This document shows, piece by piece, positions 1 through 12,300 of a stretch of 64,000 bases of DNA; positions within the stretch are counted from its first letter, which is position 1; each line of letters opens with the position of its first letter. The translations under genes were made by a program, and so were the position numbers. Under the pieces are notes generated by a model, which made no database searches, had not been told where the DNA came from, and worked only from the letters and a program-made list of their open reading frames with translations. Source of the DNA: Druceiella hillmani (taxonomy: Eukaryota > Arthropoda > Insecta > Lepidoptera > Hepialidae); assembly GCA_039881145.1 (NCBI GenBank), contig JAYKKI010000138.1:248001-312000 (forward strand), written 5' to 3'.

Positions 1-1480
1 ACGGATATTGAAAAAAAACAACCTTAATAAATACTTAGCACCATTTTAATCATAGATTTTTTCTTGAGATTTCATTTATATAAAAGATAAATGGATATTG
101 ATAGTATCAATCAAATCTTCATTTATCAGTTTTGTTCTTGAGAGAAAAATCTTATGATTTTTAAGATAACTTCTTGATATTTTGCAAAATTTACCTATTA
201 TAGAACTAACAGTGTAAATATCATTTTATTTTCTATGAAAAGTGATAAATAAATTAAATATTAGATAGTTAATTAAATTCTTAAATTTAGCTAAATTATT
301 TATTATAATATATATAGCAGGCACGAATTACAACAATATTTATTGTGTCGTAGGAAAAACAAAATGAAATGGACGATGTAGGATAAAGGCAGATCTTTGA
401 TAAAAGAAACAATTAGCGGACTTATTTGATAACAGCTGATTCAAAATTCTCCTAACTGTTATAAAATAATGGCGTTCCAACAATAACTGGCAAACTGAAA
501 ATTAAGTTTTTGCCTTTTACCCCGGAAATTTGTTTATGATTAAAACTAAAAGAAATAGGTTACCACTTACAGACCTACGTAAATATTTTACTATTTCTAC
601 CGTCAAAGCCGATTAGTTTTTCTTCAGTTTTCATAAGATTTAAAATTTAAATTTTCGGTGGCATAACTTAGGAGCGGAGCGTATTTCAGATTTCAAAAAC
701 TTAAAGTATTCTTCATTATGCTAAGAATTATCAAATAAAGAAAATCTATAGTCAATTAAGTATTCCTTCAGATTTTATGAGACTTTCATATATGTATTAT
801 ATCCGAAGCGGATTTCTTATCCATTGACATTTCCTTTGAAAACATCCTTTTTCCCTTATTTTCTTGACTTTTTCCTGGACGCTAATGCAATACATTTATA
901 ATTTTGATGGAAGTATAAAGAGTTATGTGGTTTCTGTGGGCCACCATAATTTACAACTCTGAAACTTTACATTCATGACCGTCTTGGTTTTTTTAATATG
1001 GAGCATATTTTCTTTTAACACTTTTATAAAAAAAAATTAAATTATTTTTATATAAAATAGCCTTTTCTCATATTAAATTCGTTAGGGAAAAAATAAAATT
1101 GCATTTTATATGCTAAACTGAAAGCAAATATTATTTTTATATTTTTAACTTTGCCATTTTAAAACAAAAATTGGAAAATATTTTTTTTTTACTGCTGCTT
1201 CCAATATTTTAATATAGAATTGATGATTTCAAAATGGTTTTGAGATTAAACATATAAACTTAATTCCTAATATAGAAGAAATAAATTCAAACTTGAAGTA
1301 TAAAATATAAGTCCTATAATTTGCTACAACTGTACCTCAATTACTTCAAAACTCTGTATCGCTGATGAAGAAAAATAATCTTATTTGAAGCATATATTTT
1401 TATTATTCAACTTGCCAATCATTATTTTGTTCTATTTTCTTTGTATCACTACCATTTGTATATATCCATCAGGTAAGTAC
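1..1480. other. AT-rich non-coding stretch
   Basis: I see no gene, transposon or tandem repeat here. It is homopolymer-rich AT sequence with stop codons in all frames, as expected for insect intergenic or intronic DNA. Confidence 0.6.
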
Positions 1481-1544
1481 TGACTCAACTTCCTTTTAAG
1501 AAAATCGGAAAGGCAATCCATGGTTGAGTATTCGTTAACAAAGG

Positions 1545-1643
1545 TTAACTGTCGCCACGTGCTTTATATGCGGACGTACATATAGTGTATCCATCGAGCC
1601 GGCAGACGACAGTAGCGTCAACATTGCGGATAATTGTGAGTAA
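1545..1643 (+). promoter_or_regulatory. Possible TATA-type promoter with short non-coding first exon
   Basis: This is a GC-richer patch. It contains a CACGTG E-box at about 1556, a TTTATATG TATA-like box at about 1562, and about 30 bp further the GC-rich tract cgagccggcagacgacag, where a start site would be expected. A GTGAGT splice-donor consensus follows at about 1638, so a short untranslated first exon is conceivable. TATA-like words are frequent in AT-rich DNA. The spacing and the E-box are suggestive only, and no downstream coding exon has been tied to it. Confidence 0.2.
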
Positions 1644-2226
1644 TTGTTGTCGTGTTACACATATACACGCTTCGAAAGTTTACAATCGTTTGTGTGAACT
1701 TGAGTTACATTGTTGCAGTCTGTAAACCGACTGGTGTTTGTAAACGAGTTCATTTTGATTCATTTGCTGTTTGACAGGTTTACTATATTGCCTTCTTATT
1801 TGGGTGGACAGAATTCGAGAGAAGCAAAAGAAAAGCGAAATATTAAAGTAAAATTTACTAAATGGTATTTTTGAGACAGACGTAGCAGTAAAGTTACGTT
1901 GTTTAAAGGCAAAAGAAAGACTAATCAGCTAATTAACACATGTTTCAATTTAATTGTATAATAAGAGACTTCATATTACATAAAAACACACAAGCAACAA
2001 TACATACATTATTTCTTCATTTTGTCAACGTCCTTTGCTACTTATATCTCAGTCATTCCTCTTGATCCCATTAAGTTGACATTATTAAAAAAATTAAATC
2101 AAAATCATTAAAAAAATATTACTGGATGTCGTTATACGCAGAGAGATAGACAGAAAAAACAATAAAAAAAATGGTTGCTCTTAAATGCCTGCATACAAAT
2201 AACATTATTCATTTATAGGTTCTTTT

Positions 2227-2439
2227 TTATATTTTTATTATATGTTTAGCTGTACAGAAGAATATAGCAACACGAGAGGATTTTCCGGTTATAAACATAA
2301 ACAACACCAAAGTTTTTCGGTTTCTAAATCGACTGAAAATTTCATGTCTGGTCTTGTACGAATGGCCGGATACGAATACACTGATATATACCCGGAAATA
2401 TCCGGTATTCGATCGGAAGGTTCCGGTTTGCAAGACTGA
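2227..2439. other. CCGG-rich patch open in both orientations
   Basis: This segment is GC-richer than its surroundings. It has repeated ttccggt, ccggata and ccggaa words (about 2282, 2365, 2392, 2400 and 2418) that resemble Ets-type cores. It is open for 65 codons on plus and 68 on minus. Neither translation resembles a family I know. Open frames on both strands at once usually reflect composition, so I do not call a gene. A GTAAGT donor-like word follows at about 2492. Confidence 0.25.
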
Positions 2440-2515
2440 TCAAGCAAGGTCGTGTGAGGGGATATGTGTAGGTACTAAAGACACTGTTGCAATGTAAGTA
2501 CCCGAGAAGGTATGG

Positions 2516-4288
2516 TTACCTTCCTTTTTCATTTCCAATCGATTGCCCTCTGGTTACGTTCAATCTTCACCCGTTTCAATACACGTTGCTATTATTCGTG
2601 GTGTAAATATTACATTTTCCTAAATATATTTTAAATTTTTGTAATCCACCTAATATATCAACCGCTCTAGAACTTTGCTTAGAAATAGAGCGTATAATAG
2701 TATATAGAACGTAATAATAAAGAATGGTGCTTAATCGTTGAATGATCATTGAAAAAATAAAAATCTATTTGCAAGTTATATAGAAATATTTGTGTAATAT
2801 TTGGTCAATTAGTTATAATGTACTTAGCTTCAATCAATAGGTATAATAGTCTACAATATCATAATCAAAATATCAGATTTGTGGACTCTAGGTGTAATGA
2901 TTGAACATAAAATCTCTTATAAAATTTTCCTGCGCTGGAAGGAAAACACATGTCGCTATTCATTAGAAAAATAGTAAAAAATTTAATTTCGTAAAAGTTA
3001 AAAATACGCTTACGTAACAGTAGGACTCTGAGGTAAATCAAATGAGGACAAACCCAATGGATGTATATCCAGCATTGTTTTCATCGAGAAATTCTTATCA
3101 TCACCTACTCCTCCATCATCAGATTGCCCGGTTAAAATATGTAACCGAAAGACCAAATGAAATAAGTTAAACGAACCCAAACTCAATGGGTTTATTTTTT
3201 GCCACTGAGAAGTCCCTATGATCGCTCGCTCTCTTTCTTCTTTCCTACATATTAGCTAGAGGGTACCGTAGTACTCTATTTTCATCAGTATTACTTTAGT
3301 TTGCAAAGTTTCAAGCCTATATATCTATTAAAAATAGCTGAATTAAAAACATCTGATACAAGTTAAGCTAATAAACGCTTGTTAAAAATGAGATAGATGT
3401 AATTTAAATATATATTAAATTTACCATGTTATTGTATTTTCATCAGAAGTGCTTTAGTTTTCTAAGTTTCAGATCGATAAATCATTAGAAATAGTCAGCT
3501 ATTTCTAATGATAACACAAGTGAAAGCACTAAAAGTGTGTTAAAAAAAGGATGAATGTAATTCAGCTATTGGAATGGATATAATTTTCGCATAACTGCGT
3601 GGTTTGCTCCGATGTAACTCAAACATCAAATCGGTATTATCTTTGCTTTGCTTATTTATTATTGATTATTTAAACTAAATATCACCGGAATTCTTCTTTT
3701 AAAACAAATTTGATACTATTTCACGTTTTTCCGAAAATATTAAAAATTTGGCAACTTAATATTTTCATTATGAATAATCCTCAAATCACTTAAACGATTC
3801 GAAGTGAGAAAACAAGGACCTTACTAATTACAGATGTAAAATATCATAATTCAAATTTATTTGTACAAGTTTTTCCTTTTAGACGTTTTTAAGGTTTTAA
3901 GTTGAATTAAGGCTTAGCTCTTTGTCGATCAACTGTTTATTGATAAAATAGCAAATTATTTAAATTGAATAAACTGTAAAAAAGACAAAAATAATATTTA
4001 TTTTGGGGAGCAGATTTTTAAAATATTTTGTTTTATCTCTTGCGACCTTCATAACCAGACAAAAGAATTTTTGTTATATATTTTCTTTTATTTACGAAAA
4101 GAAAAATAGTGAAAAATCCACCTCGAATAAAGTTCACTTTTAATCAAAATGAAATGATATAAGAAAACGAGCTTTAGAAATTTGCCACGTGCCAAAGTTT
4201 TAGGTCAATTATTTAACAGCCTTTCAGTTCAGACTCCCATCACGTAAATAGCGCGTCTCACCGCGAATTATATGAGGGGACTCTTAAC

Positions 4289-4290
<2 letters not shown>
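2516..4290. other. AT-rich non-coding stretch
   Basis: No gene or named repeat is recognised. Two related short passages (about 3285-3350 and 3430-3545: ttttcatcag, gctttagttt, agtttcagatc-like words) hint at an old local duplication. Confidence 0.4.

Positions 4291-4291
<1 letters not shown>

Positions 4292-4356
<65 letters not shown>
4292..4356. repeat. (AT)n microsatellite, about 65 bp
   Basis: An uninterrupted AT dinucleotide run. It produces a meaningless isoleucine/tyrosine-rich reading frame on the minus strand. Confidence 0.97.
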
Positions 4357-4358
<2 letters not shown>

Positions 4359-4821
4359 ATAAAGAAACGTGATAACCATTATTGTTACCTTTCGTTATTA
4401 ATTGATTACCGTATTTGAAAAGTAACGTTAATAGTGAGCTAAAAGCCGTTATATTGTTCTTTGTAAATGTATACTCTCTGCTATAATTAATGGGTGTCAC
4501 TGTAACATAGTGTATTCACAAGCAGCAGTAATTACCCGTTAAAACCTCATTTCTGACTCCTGTATGGACCATTGTTAAGGGTGCTAAATCACTACATTAT
4601 TTACTACTAAACAATGTGCCTAATACGAAGTATCTAACATCACTTTCACATTTACATCATATTTCATTTAAACGTTACATGTCAAAATTTTGCCGGGAAA
4701 GTGTTGCATCTTCAAGACAGTATATCATAAAAATGGGCACATCGTATACAAATAAACACTTAATATAGTAATAAACACTGAGTACCAAAATAATGAAATC
4801 TCTCATGATAAAGTCACTCAC

Positions 4822-4937
4822 TTGCAAGTAGACACAGTAGTCCTTGATTCGCGCTGGAATTTGTAACACCTGTTGCATATTAAAAACTATTTCATCAGCC
4901 AGGCTTGTTATAAATCGTGTTTTATGATCTAATAAAC
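4822..4937 (-). CDS. Candidate internal coding exon, unknown protein
   Basis: On the minus strand a 116-nt segment is bounded by an acceptor-like ...atacggcag and a perfect GTGAGT donor. After two phase bases it encodes 38 codons, beginning LLDHKTRFITSLADE and ending RIKDYCVYLQ. The composition is protein-like (charged, aromatic and proline residues, few Asn/Lys runs), while the frame beyond the donor turns into low-complexity Tyr/Ile/Leu sequence. I do not recognise the family. If real, it is one small exon of a minus-strand gene with long introns; no neighbouring exon has been joined to it. The pyrimidine tract is only moderate, so a chance open frame is a serious alternative. Confidence 0.3.
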
Positions 4938-4965
4938 CTGCCGTATAAATAGGAACATGCCTCAA

Positions 4966-7254
4966 ATATATAATTTACGTAATATTATATAACGATTTTC
5001 AAGTGACCTGTCAACATTTTATCAGCGATTTGAAGTTGACATTTTTCTTAAATTTGTCACAATGTCGTTTGCGATATATTAAAATTCTAAAATGCTTCAA
5101 AGACATTTTTTATATAAAAATTTTTGGACATTAAGGGGTTCATAAATAACATTTTTTTATTTAAATAACATAGAATTACCACCGTACGAAATATTACAGT
5201 GTCTGAAATACCTGGCCTCAACTCAATAATCTACCTCAAATCCCTTAAACTGGGCTTCTTTCGGGTCATTACGTGATCCTTATTGGGTGGCATTCCGATG
5301 TTGCTACTCTATAATATACGTGAATACATTTAATACGCGTGTAGTCTAATGCATTAGAATGATTTGTCGAAAATAAATATTAGAGTAACAGAATCGACTT
5401 AAAATAAGTATATAGTAAATTTCATTCAGAAAAGTCTAAATGCCGAAAAATTTAAATTTATCGGGTAAATTTCATCCCTTACTTTTTGGCGTCCTTTATT
5501 ATAAAGTTGTACATAATAATTTTTAAAAAAAAGGAAAAAGTAATACATAGCCAGATTCCTAAAGGTTAATGAGGTAGGAAAAATTTTAATTTTCTTGTTT
5601 ATTGTTGTAAACTTTTTTGAAAAATATTAATTGAAGAAAAATAATATTTGTTTGTATAGGTAGCAATTGACATTATTTAATTATTTTTCCGAAGTGAAAA
5701 CATTAACTTTATACAGATTTGAATGTATATACAATCCGAATTCTCTATTTACCTTCATGCAATAATGTAAGAGCATGTAATTATTGAGATCAAAACTAAT
5801 GGAAGAGTGCCGTGGAAAGGTGATACAGAAAGAAAGAGATATATATTCTATTTTTATGTACACATTAACTATAAAAGTAATATTCAGTCGATGAATACAT
5901 ATAAATAAGCAATTTTAGACGATATGAAATTATTCCCAATATTGATGTGAATAGATCTAAAAAGGGTAACAAAGTTAAATGAACCAGGAAAGTGAAGTAG
6001 ATATTGCAAGAGGCATAATGTCTTCAGAAAACTGTTAATAATATTTACGAGTTTCTAGTATAAGGACCCAGTTAATTTAAAGTTTTAAAGCTGGAATAGC
6101 AAGTAACTATTCAAAAATTATGTATGTTTATGAATTAGGACATATTTTATAACAAAGTGCCTGAGTATACTCATAGTCAAAGTCAGGTTATTGAATCTGG
6201 TTTCGACATGCTTTTTTATAGGTCGTCTTTTCCGTGTCATAAAATGAGATGTACGATCTTATTAAGATTTAGTTAGCAATTTCATTTAAGTTAATAAATT
6301 GACAGAAATGAAGTAATTTTTTTAATAACTAGATAATATAGAACACATTTGTTAATGTATAGTCTGCAGAAGTTATGGCAACTAATGTCGATTATTTGAA
6401 GTTACTAGATAAGGTTTTTAACTACCAGCAGGTGTAGGTCTTCGAAAGTGAGCATAAAGAGAAAGATGGATATTTCTAATTTATTATAAAAAACAGATTT
6501 TAAATAAAAATAATGACAGTTTGAGAAATAACTGGATTATCTAACAGATTCATTTTGTGAGTGAACTCATCGATTGAAGCGAATTTCTCATTGAGAAAGT
6601 TTATTGCCTTTATTATAATTTAATTTAAAAATCTTTTTAATTATTACAACTTAATTAAGTTTTCTTACAATGGACACTTACTATTAATAAAGATCAAGAA
6701 CATGGTTTTATTTTTTCTATAATTTTAAATCAGTGTGTATTCATATATATAAATGCAATTTTCTGGCCTTCAAATTAAAAAAGAAATTGATTAGGAATAT
6801 GGTCAAAATAAATGTATGTATTTTTATAGTTTTTCACCTATGGATAAAAGACAGGTATAAGTCATAGTGAGATGCAATGAGTGAGTTTTTTAGGTATTAG
6901 GTTAACTTGGTTTCTAACAATCCTACGCTAAAATAATATTCTACGTACATATGTCATCAATCGTGTATAAATATTTATACAGCATATTAAATTTTGAGAA
7001 AGTTTGTAATAAATTAAATTAAATTATAAAACTTGTAATGTTAATAAACCAACAATAAATATTTAAAATTATTCTTCCGTTCGAAATTCACTATAATAGT
7101 TATCAGTAATAATATTAATTGTAATAATTATGCTTTATTTCTAATAATATGGATTTGAAAAAAAGAATATGTAGTGTCAATACTTTCAAAAGGACTAATG
7201 GTTGTATAGTATCCATTTAATTGACTGCTTATATTGAAATAATAACCTAGTGAA
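4966..7254. other. AT-rich non-coding stretch
   Basis: Nothing recognisable is present. The two short open frames in this interval are low-complexity and lack splice context. Confidence 0.5.
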
Positions 7255-7945
7255 TACGTCTAGAGGTACATTCTGTCGCAATCTTCACAAAACTGGCATT
7301 GATGCGAGCAGTAGGTAGGCAGAAAAGCGCGGAGCAACGGGTCGCTCTCCCTGGCACATGAAACTGCAACTGATTCACTATATAGGCGCAATCGTAATGA
7401 CTATGACAGATATTATAAAGTACAATAGCTTCGAGTTCAACACGCCTTTCTCAGAGAATACGGTATTTGAATGCATACAATGCATTATATTAGTCTATTT
7501 TGTGAATATTGAAGCGATATTGCAATGTACGTATGAATCGTTTTTGCACTCTTTCGATCATACCAGAGTATGTATAATAGTATAGATTCCAGACGGCAAC
7601 AGCATATTCAAGTTGAGATCGCACAAGACTTGTGTAGGGGATTCGATGCGTTCTCATTTATTTAAAAGGTTTGGTAGTTCTTAAGGAAAAGCCCATCAAA
7701 GCATAAGCTCGCGAGGTGGCCTGCTTAACATAAGTATCAAAATGTAGTTTGGATCAAACATCACACCAAGATCATGAATGCAATTAACAGACTCCAAAAA
7801 ATGGCCACATTGTGTCGTTTATAGAAAATATGATCAATTTACACTCACTCTCACTTAATTGTATGTCGTTTAGTCTGTAATATGCGCCTAGTCTGTTAAG
7901 ATCTTCTTGTAGCTTCGCCTGATCAGAAGAATTATTTTAGTTCAA
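7255..7945 (-). pseudogene. Decayed non-LTR retrotransposon reverse transcriptase, C-terminal part
   Basis: Reading the minus strand across several frames gives, in the correct order, the landmarks of the region downstream of the catalytic palm in Jockey/CR1-type reverse transcriptases: a LQEDLNRLGAYYRLN block (about 7870-7915), DLGVMFD (7752-7772), a LVRSQLEYAVAVWN block (about 7585-7630), IERVQKRFIRTL (about 7522-7558) and a terminal FHVPGRATRCSALF block (about 7322-7363). At least three frame changes and an in-frame stop break it. The endonuclease and the YADD catalytic core are missing, so this is an old 5'-truncated copy. ORF-like stretches on the plus strand here are antisense shadows. 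Family assignment to Jockey versus CR1 is uncertain. Confidence 0.85.
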
Positions 7946-7964
7946 AGAATCGTTTTTTCACAAG

Positions 7965-8011
7965 TTCAAATTAAAAGTAAAATTCCATTTGATTCAAATT
8001 AAAAGTAAAAT
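7965..8011. repeat. Short direct duplication
   Basis: The 19-mer ttcaaattaaaagtaaaat occurs at 7965-7983 and again at 7993-8011, a 28-bp offset. It looks like a local slippage duplication. Confidence 0.85.
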
Positions 8012-8249
8012 AAAACTAATCTTAAAATGCTCTTTTAGACAGCATATCGATGCATAAATATATTGGATTTTTTATTATCCTAAATTTTACATTACATGAT
8101 AGTTTGTTGGGCTCTTCATTTTTATTTCTTAAATTTGACTTTATCTCTGGTTTTGGGGATGTCATGTTTTATAATATATAAAAGTTTTATGCATGCACTA
8201 TTCATGGCTCAGAAGCTAGAGGGCAGTAGTCGATAAAATGAACGAAAAA

Positions 8250-8440
8250 TCAGGCGTGAGCTATACTTACTTTATACCATAAAAGGAAGAATCGGAACCC
8301 TATAAAGTTATGTGTCTGTCTGTCTATTGCCGTAACCGTAATGCTCAAAAAGCGTTCGAAATAGTAACTTAAAATGTTGGGGTACGTATAAAGCTTATCA
8401 ACATACGTTTCAATAATTTGATAATGGTACTTTTGAGTAC
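8250..8440 (+). repeat. Diverged dispersed insect repeat fragment
   Basis: The passage has cggaaccctataaag, then tgtctgtctgtc, then a taaccgtaat...cgttcgaa block. These words are typical of a dispersed repeat common in insect, especially lepidopteran, genomes. Related fragments occur in this window near 30.26, 45.40, 46.57 and 52.2 kb. No coding capacity is evident. Identification is from memory of motif order, not from alignment. Confidence 0.4.
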
Positions 8441-9040
8441 TAATTTTTTTTTTATTTTAAATTGTTTTTGGGGGGAATCATTTGTAAAAGCTTGTTAGAA
8501 TAGCTGGTGATGACATTTTCTTAAAATAACTATATCGCCGCGCTAAAATTTTTTTCTCGTACAATATTTTTGGTGTCTTATTCTTAAAAAAGCGACATTG
8601 TAGCTTTTCCACACTGGAGAAAATAATTTTAGAAAGAGGCAAAATAAATAAATATAGATTTAAAATATCTAGAATTTCAAAATATAATTTCATTATTTTT
8701 TAAATTGCGTGGACAGGGCAAAAATGTAAAAGAACACAGATATTTATGTGCCTATCTCAAGTAAAGTAATTACAAAAGATGGGTTTTCATTTTGTATGAA
8801 AATGAATCATAAATTACTGTTAAACACACCTGAACTCTTTCGATAATGACAATAAAACATGGAAATGAGAAGCAAATTGTACTTATGATCCTAATACAGA
8901 TTTATATACTAATGTTTGATACTTACCTTATACCTAATACTTAAATTACAGTCCGTATATCGTAATAAAACATGATATACTTCTGAATAAAATACGACTT
9001 TGTAAATATATTACATGTAATAACCTGTCTATACACGTCT
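8441..9040. other. AT-rich non-coding stretch
   Basis: I see no supported feature. A 71-codon minus-strand frame at 8478-8693 is Lys/Ile/Leu-rich and unlike any protein I know. Confidence 0.5.
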
Positions 9041-9049
9041 TTACAATGG

Positions 9050-9300
9050 CACTTAATTGCTAGGTACGCTTAATTCGCTACAAAGATATTGTAGAGTGCC
9101 TCGCACACGACGATTAAACGCGAGCCGTTAAACCTGAGGGTACAAAAAATAATATAGCCTATTAAATTTCACTCGCTAACGGAATTAAAAGCGGTCCTTT
9201 CGACACATCAATGAGCTTGTCCCGGGCGGTGTCATTATGTGGCATTTATGTATTTTAACTGACTAGATATGTCAGCGAGTGTACTGTTAAATTTGACAGT
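9050..9300. promoter_or_regulatory. GC-richer island, possible conserved non-coding element
   Basis: A compact island of mixed, non-repetitive composition in AT-rich DNA. It carries words such as cacacgacgattaaacgcg, cgggcggtgtcattatg and ggcatttatg (a Caudal/Abd-B-like TTTATG core). No open frame runs through it and no transposon signature is visible. The call rests only on composition and motif density. Confidence 0.25.
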
Positions 9301-12300
9301 GGAAAAACGTAGGTTTAATTAATGGCATTGGGTGATTTAGTTGAGACTTGTAGAAATTAAAAACATCTATGAAATGTTTCGAAAAAGATCATGTTTTTCG
9401 CCACATGTTTAGAACTTGAACTAATTTATTTCTATGAAAATTTGGTGGACGTAGCTAAAAATATTCGTAAAGCTTTGATTTGTGTTACGATGCTAATGAT
9501 TTTCGGTCTATTTTATTCAATTAAGTGATTTAATACGTCAAAGTTATAAATTAATTCAAAAATATAAAACCTTCACGAGATCACCGTCTGATGACTGAAT
9601 GTATGTAGAAGGGTTTTCTTTCAATATCGATATATAAGACGGTAAATTTAGATCCATTGTCTATTTCGTACTGATTTTTTTTAATGTGCCAGGTCCCTAC
9701 CATTTACAGCTCTGTAAATACTTTATACATATGAAATTTAATTTTCGATCGTTAAATATAAATATATTTACACCATTTTCTTTAGAAAGGTTCTTCGGAA
9801 TGAATATCTTAAGGACTTACTTATCGAAAAGTTTCTGCAAAATTGACATCTAGCAAATTACAATGAAATTTCACGGTTTTCCATGATATTTAATTGCCCA
9901 ATTGCCTACATACATCCGATTGTAACACTGTCATTTATTTATAACAAGTGAACATTTATTTCTTGAAATATGTTGTCGCTGTTTGTTATCGTATCAAAAG
10001 ACATAATATTATTGTATATGTTGAAAACTTACGAAATGTATTATTACTTAAATATATAAAGATGTTATTTTAATATTTTAGTAGCTGCATGTAAATGAGT
10101 AAACAAATATATTCATATTTCGACAACCTGCATACTTATCTAAACATGATTATTTGCATTAAATAATCTTTAGATTCAGCTAAAGCTTAATTACACGAAC
10201 TTTCAGAAGTTATAATAATAACAAATTTAAATAGTCATCTAAAAATGATGAAAATATTTCATTAAATAAAAATAAATAAAAGCAAACAAAAGAAAAAACT
10301 GATTCGTTTCAAGAGACTGATATGTGCCGTTTTTATATTAAAATATAGTTTTAATTTTTGAAATGATATAAAAACCTTATTCCGCCATATCGTTTCATTA
10401 CTTTAGCAGTAACCATTGGTTTAAAATGCAATTGTATTAAATGTATTTCATCTTCACTCGTAATAAGTATTTTGACAATTATAACACAAGTGTAAATAAT
10501 AACCTGTATCTATTGATCTAATCAGTGCATACCCATTTAACACGTACTAAAGATTCTCAAAAATGTTTTGAAGACTTGTAATAATTCAAAATAAGATATT
10601 TTTTTTATCTTTAATACCGATTACAGTGTTATTATTAAAAGTGAGGAAATTTAAAAAAAAATTAAAATAGAAATGAATTTCATCCTATATATCAACGTTA
10701 ATATTATTTAGCAAAATTATTTGCAAAATATAACTCCTCCACATATTAATAAAAATAACTTAAAAAAGGTAATATCTAACGGAGTTCGGAAAGACGTCAC
10801 GATATAAGCAATGTTGAAAATTTAACGATTCCAGCCATAGTTGAATTTGTCATTAATATTTTTTTGTATATTTAAAATAGTCTTATTTTCCTTTAAAAAA
10901 AGAAATAAAAGCAAAATCTCAGAATCCACGCTTTTTAGTTGATATATACCTCATCGGCAATATGACAGATTTTTCCGATCAATAGTTTTCGAGATTGTGA
11001 AGGGGCAGCGATTTTCCAGGAATTTTTTGGTATTTTTCTAAAAACTTAGTTGAAAAGTAAATTATACCGTTTTCAAATTACGTTTTGATCAGCTTTGTTT
11101 ATATTTGTGCAACAACATTTGTCGAAGTTAAAATAAATATCGTCAGCCTACCTAGCGGAGGACCACAAAACTACAATTTATTTTAAATTAAGTATCTCTC
11201 TCCATGTACCGAAAACTTTTCAAATTTCGTTTTAATCATGATAGAACGCTACAGAACACACCTGCTAAATACGAATAGAACTCGCGCTACGAAAGTTCCG
11301 TGCACGCTTAAATGTTACTTTAACTTAATAAACATTAAAAATAATTTTAGTATTAAAACTATTTGAAAGCAATAATATTATTTTCAGTAATATTGCTTTA
11401 TATCATTTAATGGATTAAAAACATTTTAATTTTTTTAAAAGTTACGAGATTTTTTATAGATTATAGACAAACAATCAGTAACGCGGATTATTCATCATTT
11501 TGAATTCAACAGCTTCTGAGACAAGGAGGGTGCAAATGTTTGAAATTCTAAAATAAATATTTTCAAAATCCTTGTAATATGTGCTCTCAATTTATATTTT
11601 GCACGGCATAGAGATTTAAAAAAATTAATTTAAAAAAAATTGTATTTAAGTATTTGTGCGTATTAGCTTTCTACATCAAACGTTTCTGAGAAAAACGTCT
11701 TTGAGAAACAAACGAATGATGAGTGATCTTATAAGGGTTCTGTGTTTCCTTTTTAAGAAGCGGGAATCCAATAAAAGAAAGAAGTATAGCTTTTCATTAA
11801 TTAGGTAACAATTTGTTAATTAATCTAGCAATGTTGAATAAAATTAATGTGATTTTTATCTAATTAATAATTAGAAAAGCGCCATGAAGGATGAATAAAT
11901 TTTCTTCTACGATTCCGAATTTTATAACGGTATGAACACAAACAAAATCGTTTCATCATTTTTCCGTACTGTTTGATTTTTAATAAAAATTGCATTTCAG
12001 TTACTAATGACACAAATTACAACTGCGTTAAGTTCCTTTAAAATATATGTAGTAATTTTTACACAACGTATTTTCGGAAAGACGGAAAGAGACATAAACT
12101 GCAAAAGATTAAACGACAAACAGATATCAATTTGAAACACTGTCATTTTTGTTTCTGTTTATCTCTTTTTGATTATTTTTGGCTCAATATTTTTACAGTA
12201 AATGTATAACCCATCTTGTAATTGTACTATATTTGAAGATTTATAACGTAAATCTAAAAAAAAATAAATCGGTCAAGTGCAAGCTATATTTACACAAATA

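Noticed and set aside
2242..2439. Protein-coding gene
   Set aside because: Both strands are open, there is no domain and no clear acceptor; treated as a compositional patch.
4258..4500. Minus-strand frame with a long Ile-Tyr run
   Set aside because: Translation of an (AT)n microsatellite.
7358..7585. 75-codon plus-strand frame
   Set aside because: Antisense shadow of the reverse-transcriptase relic, whose conserved blocks read on minus.
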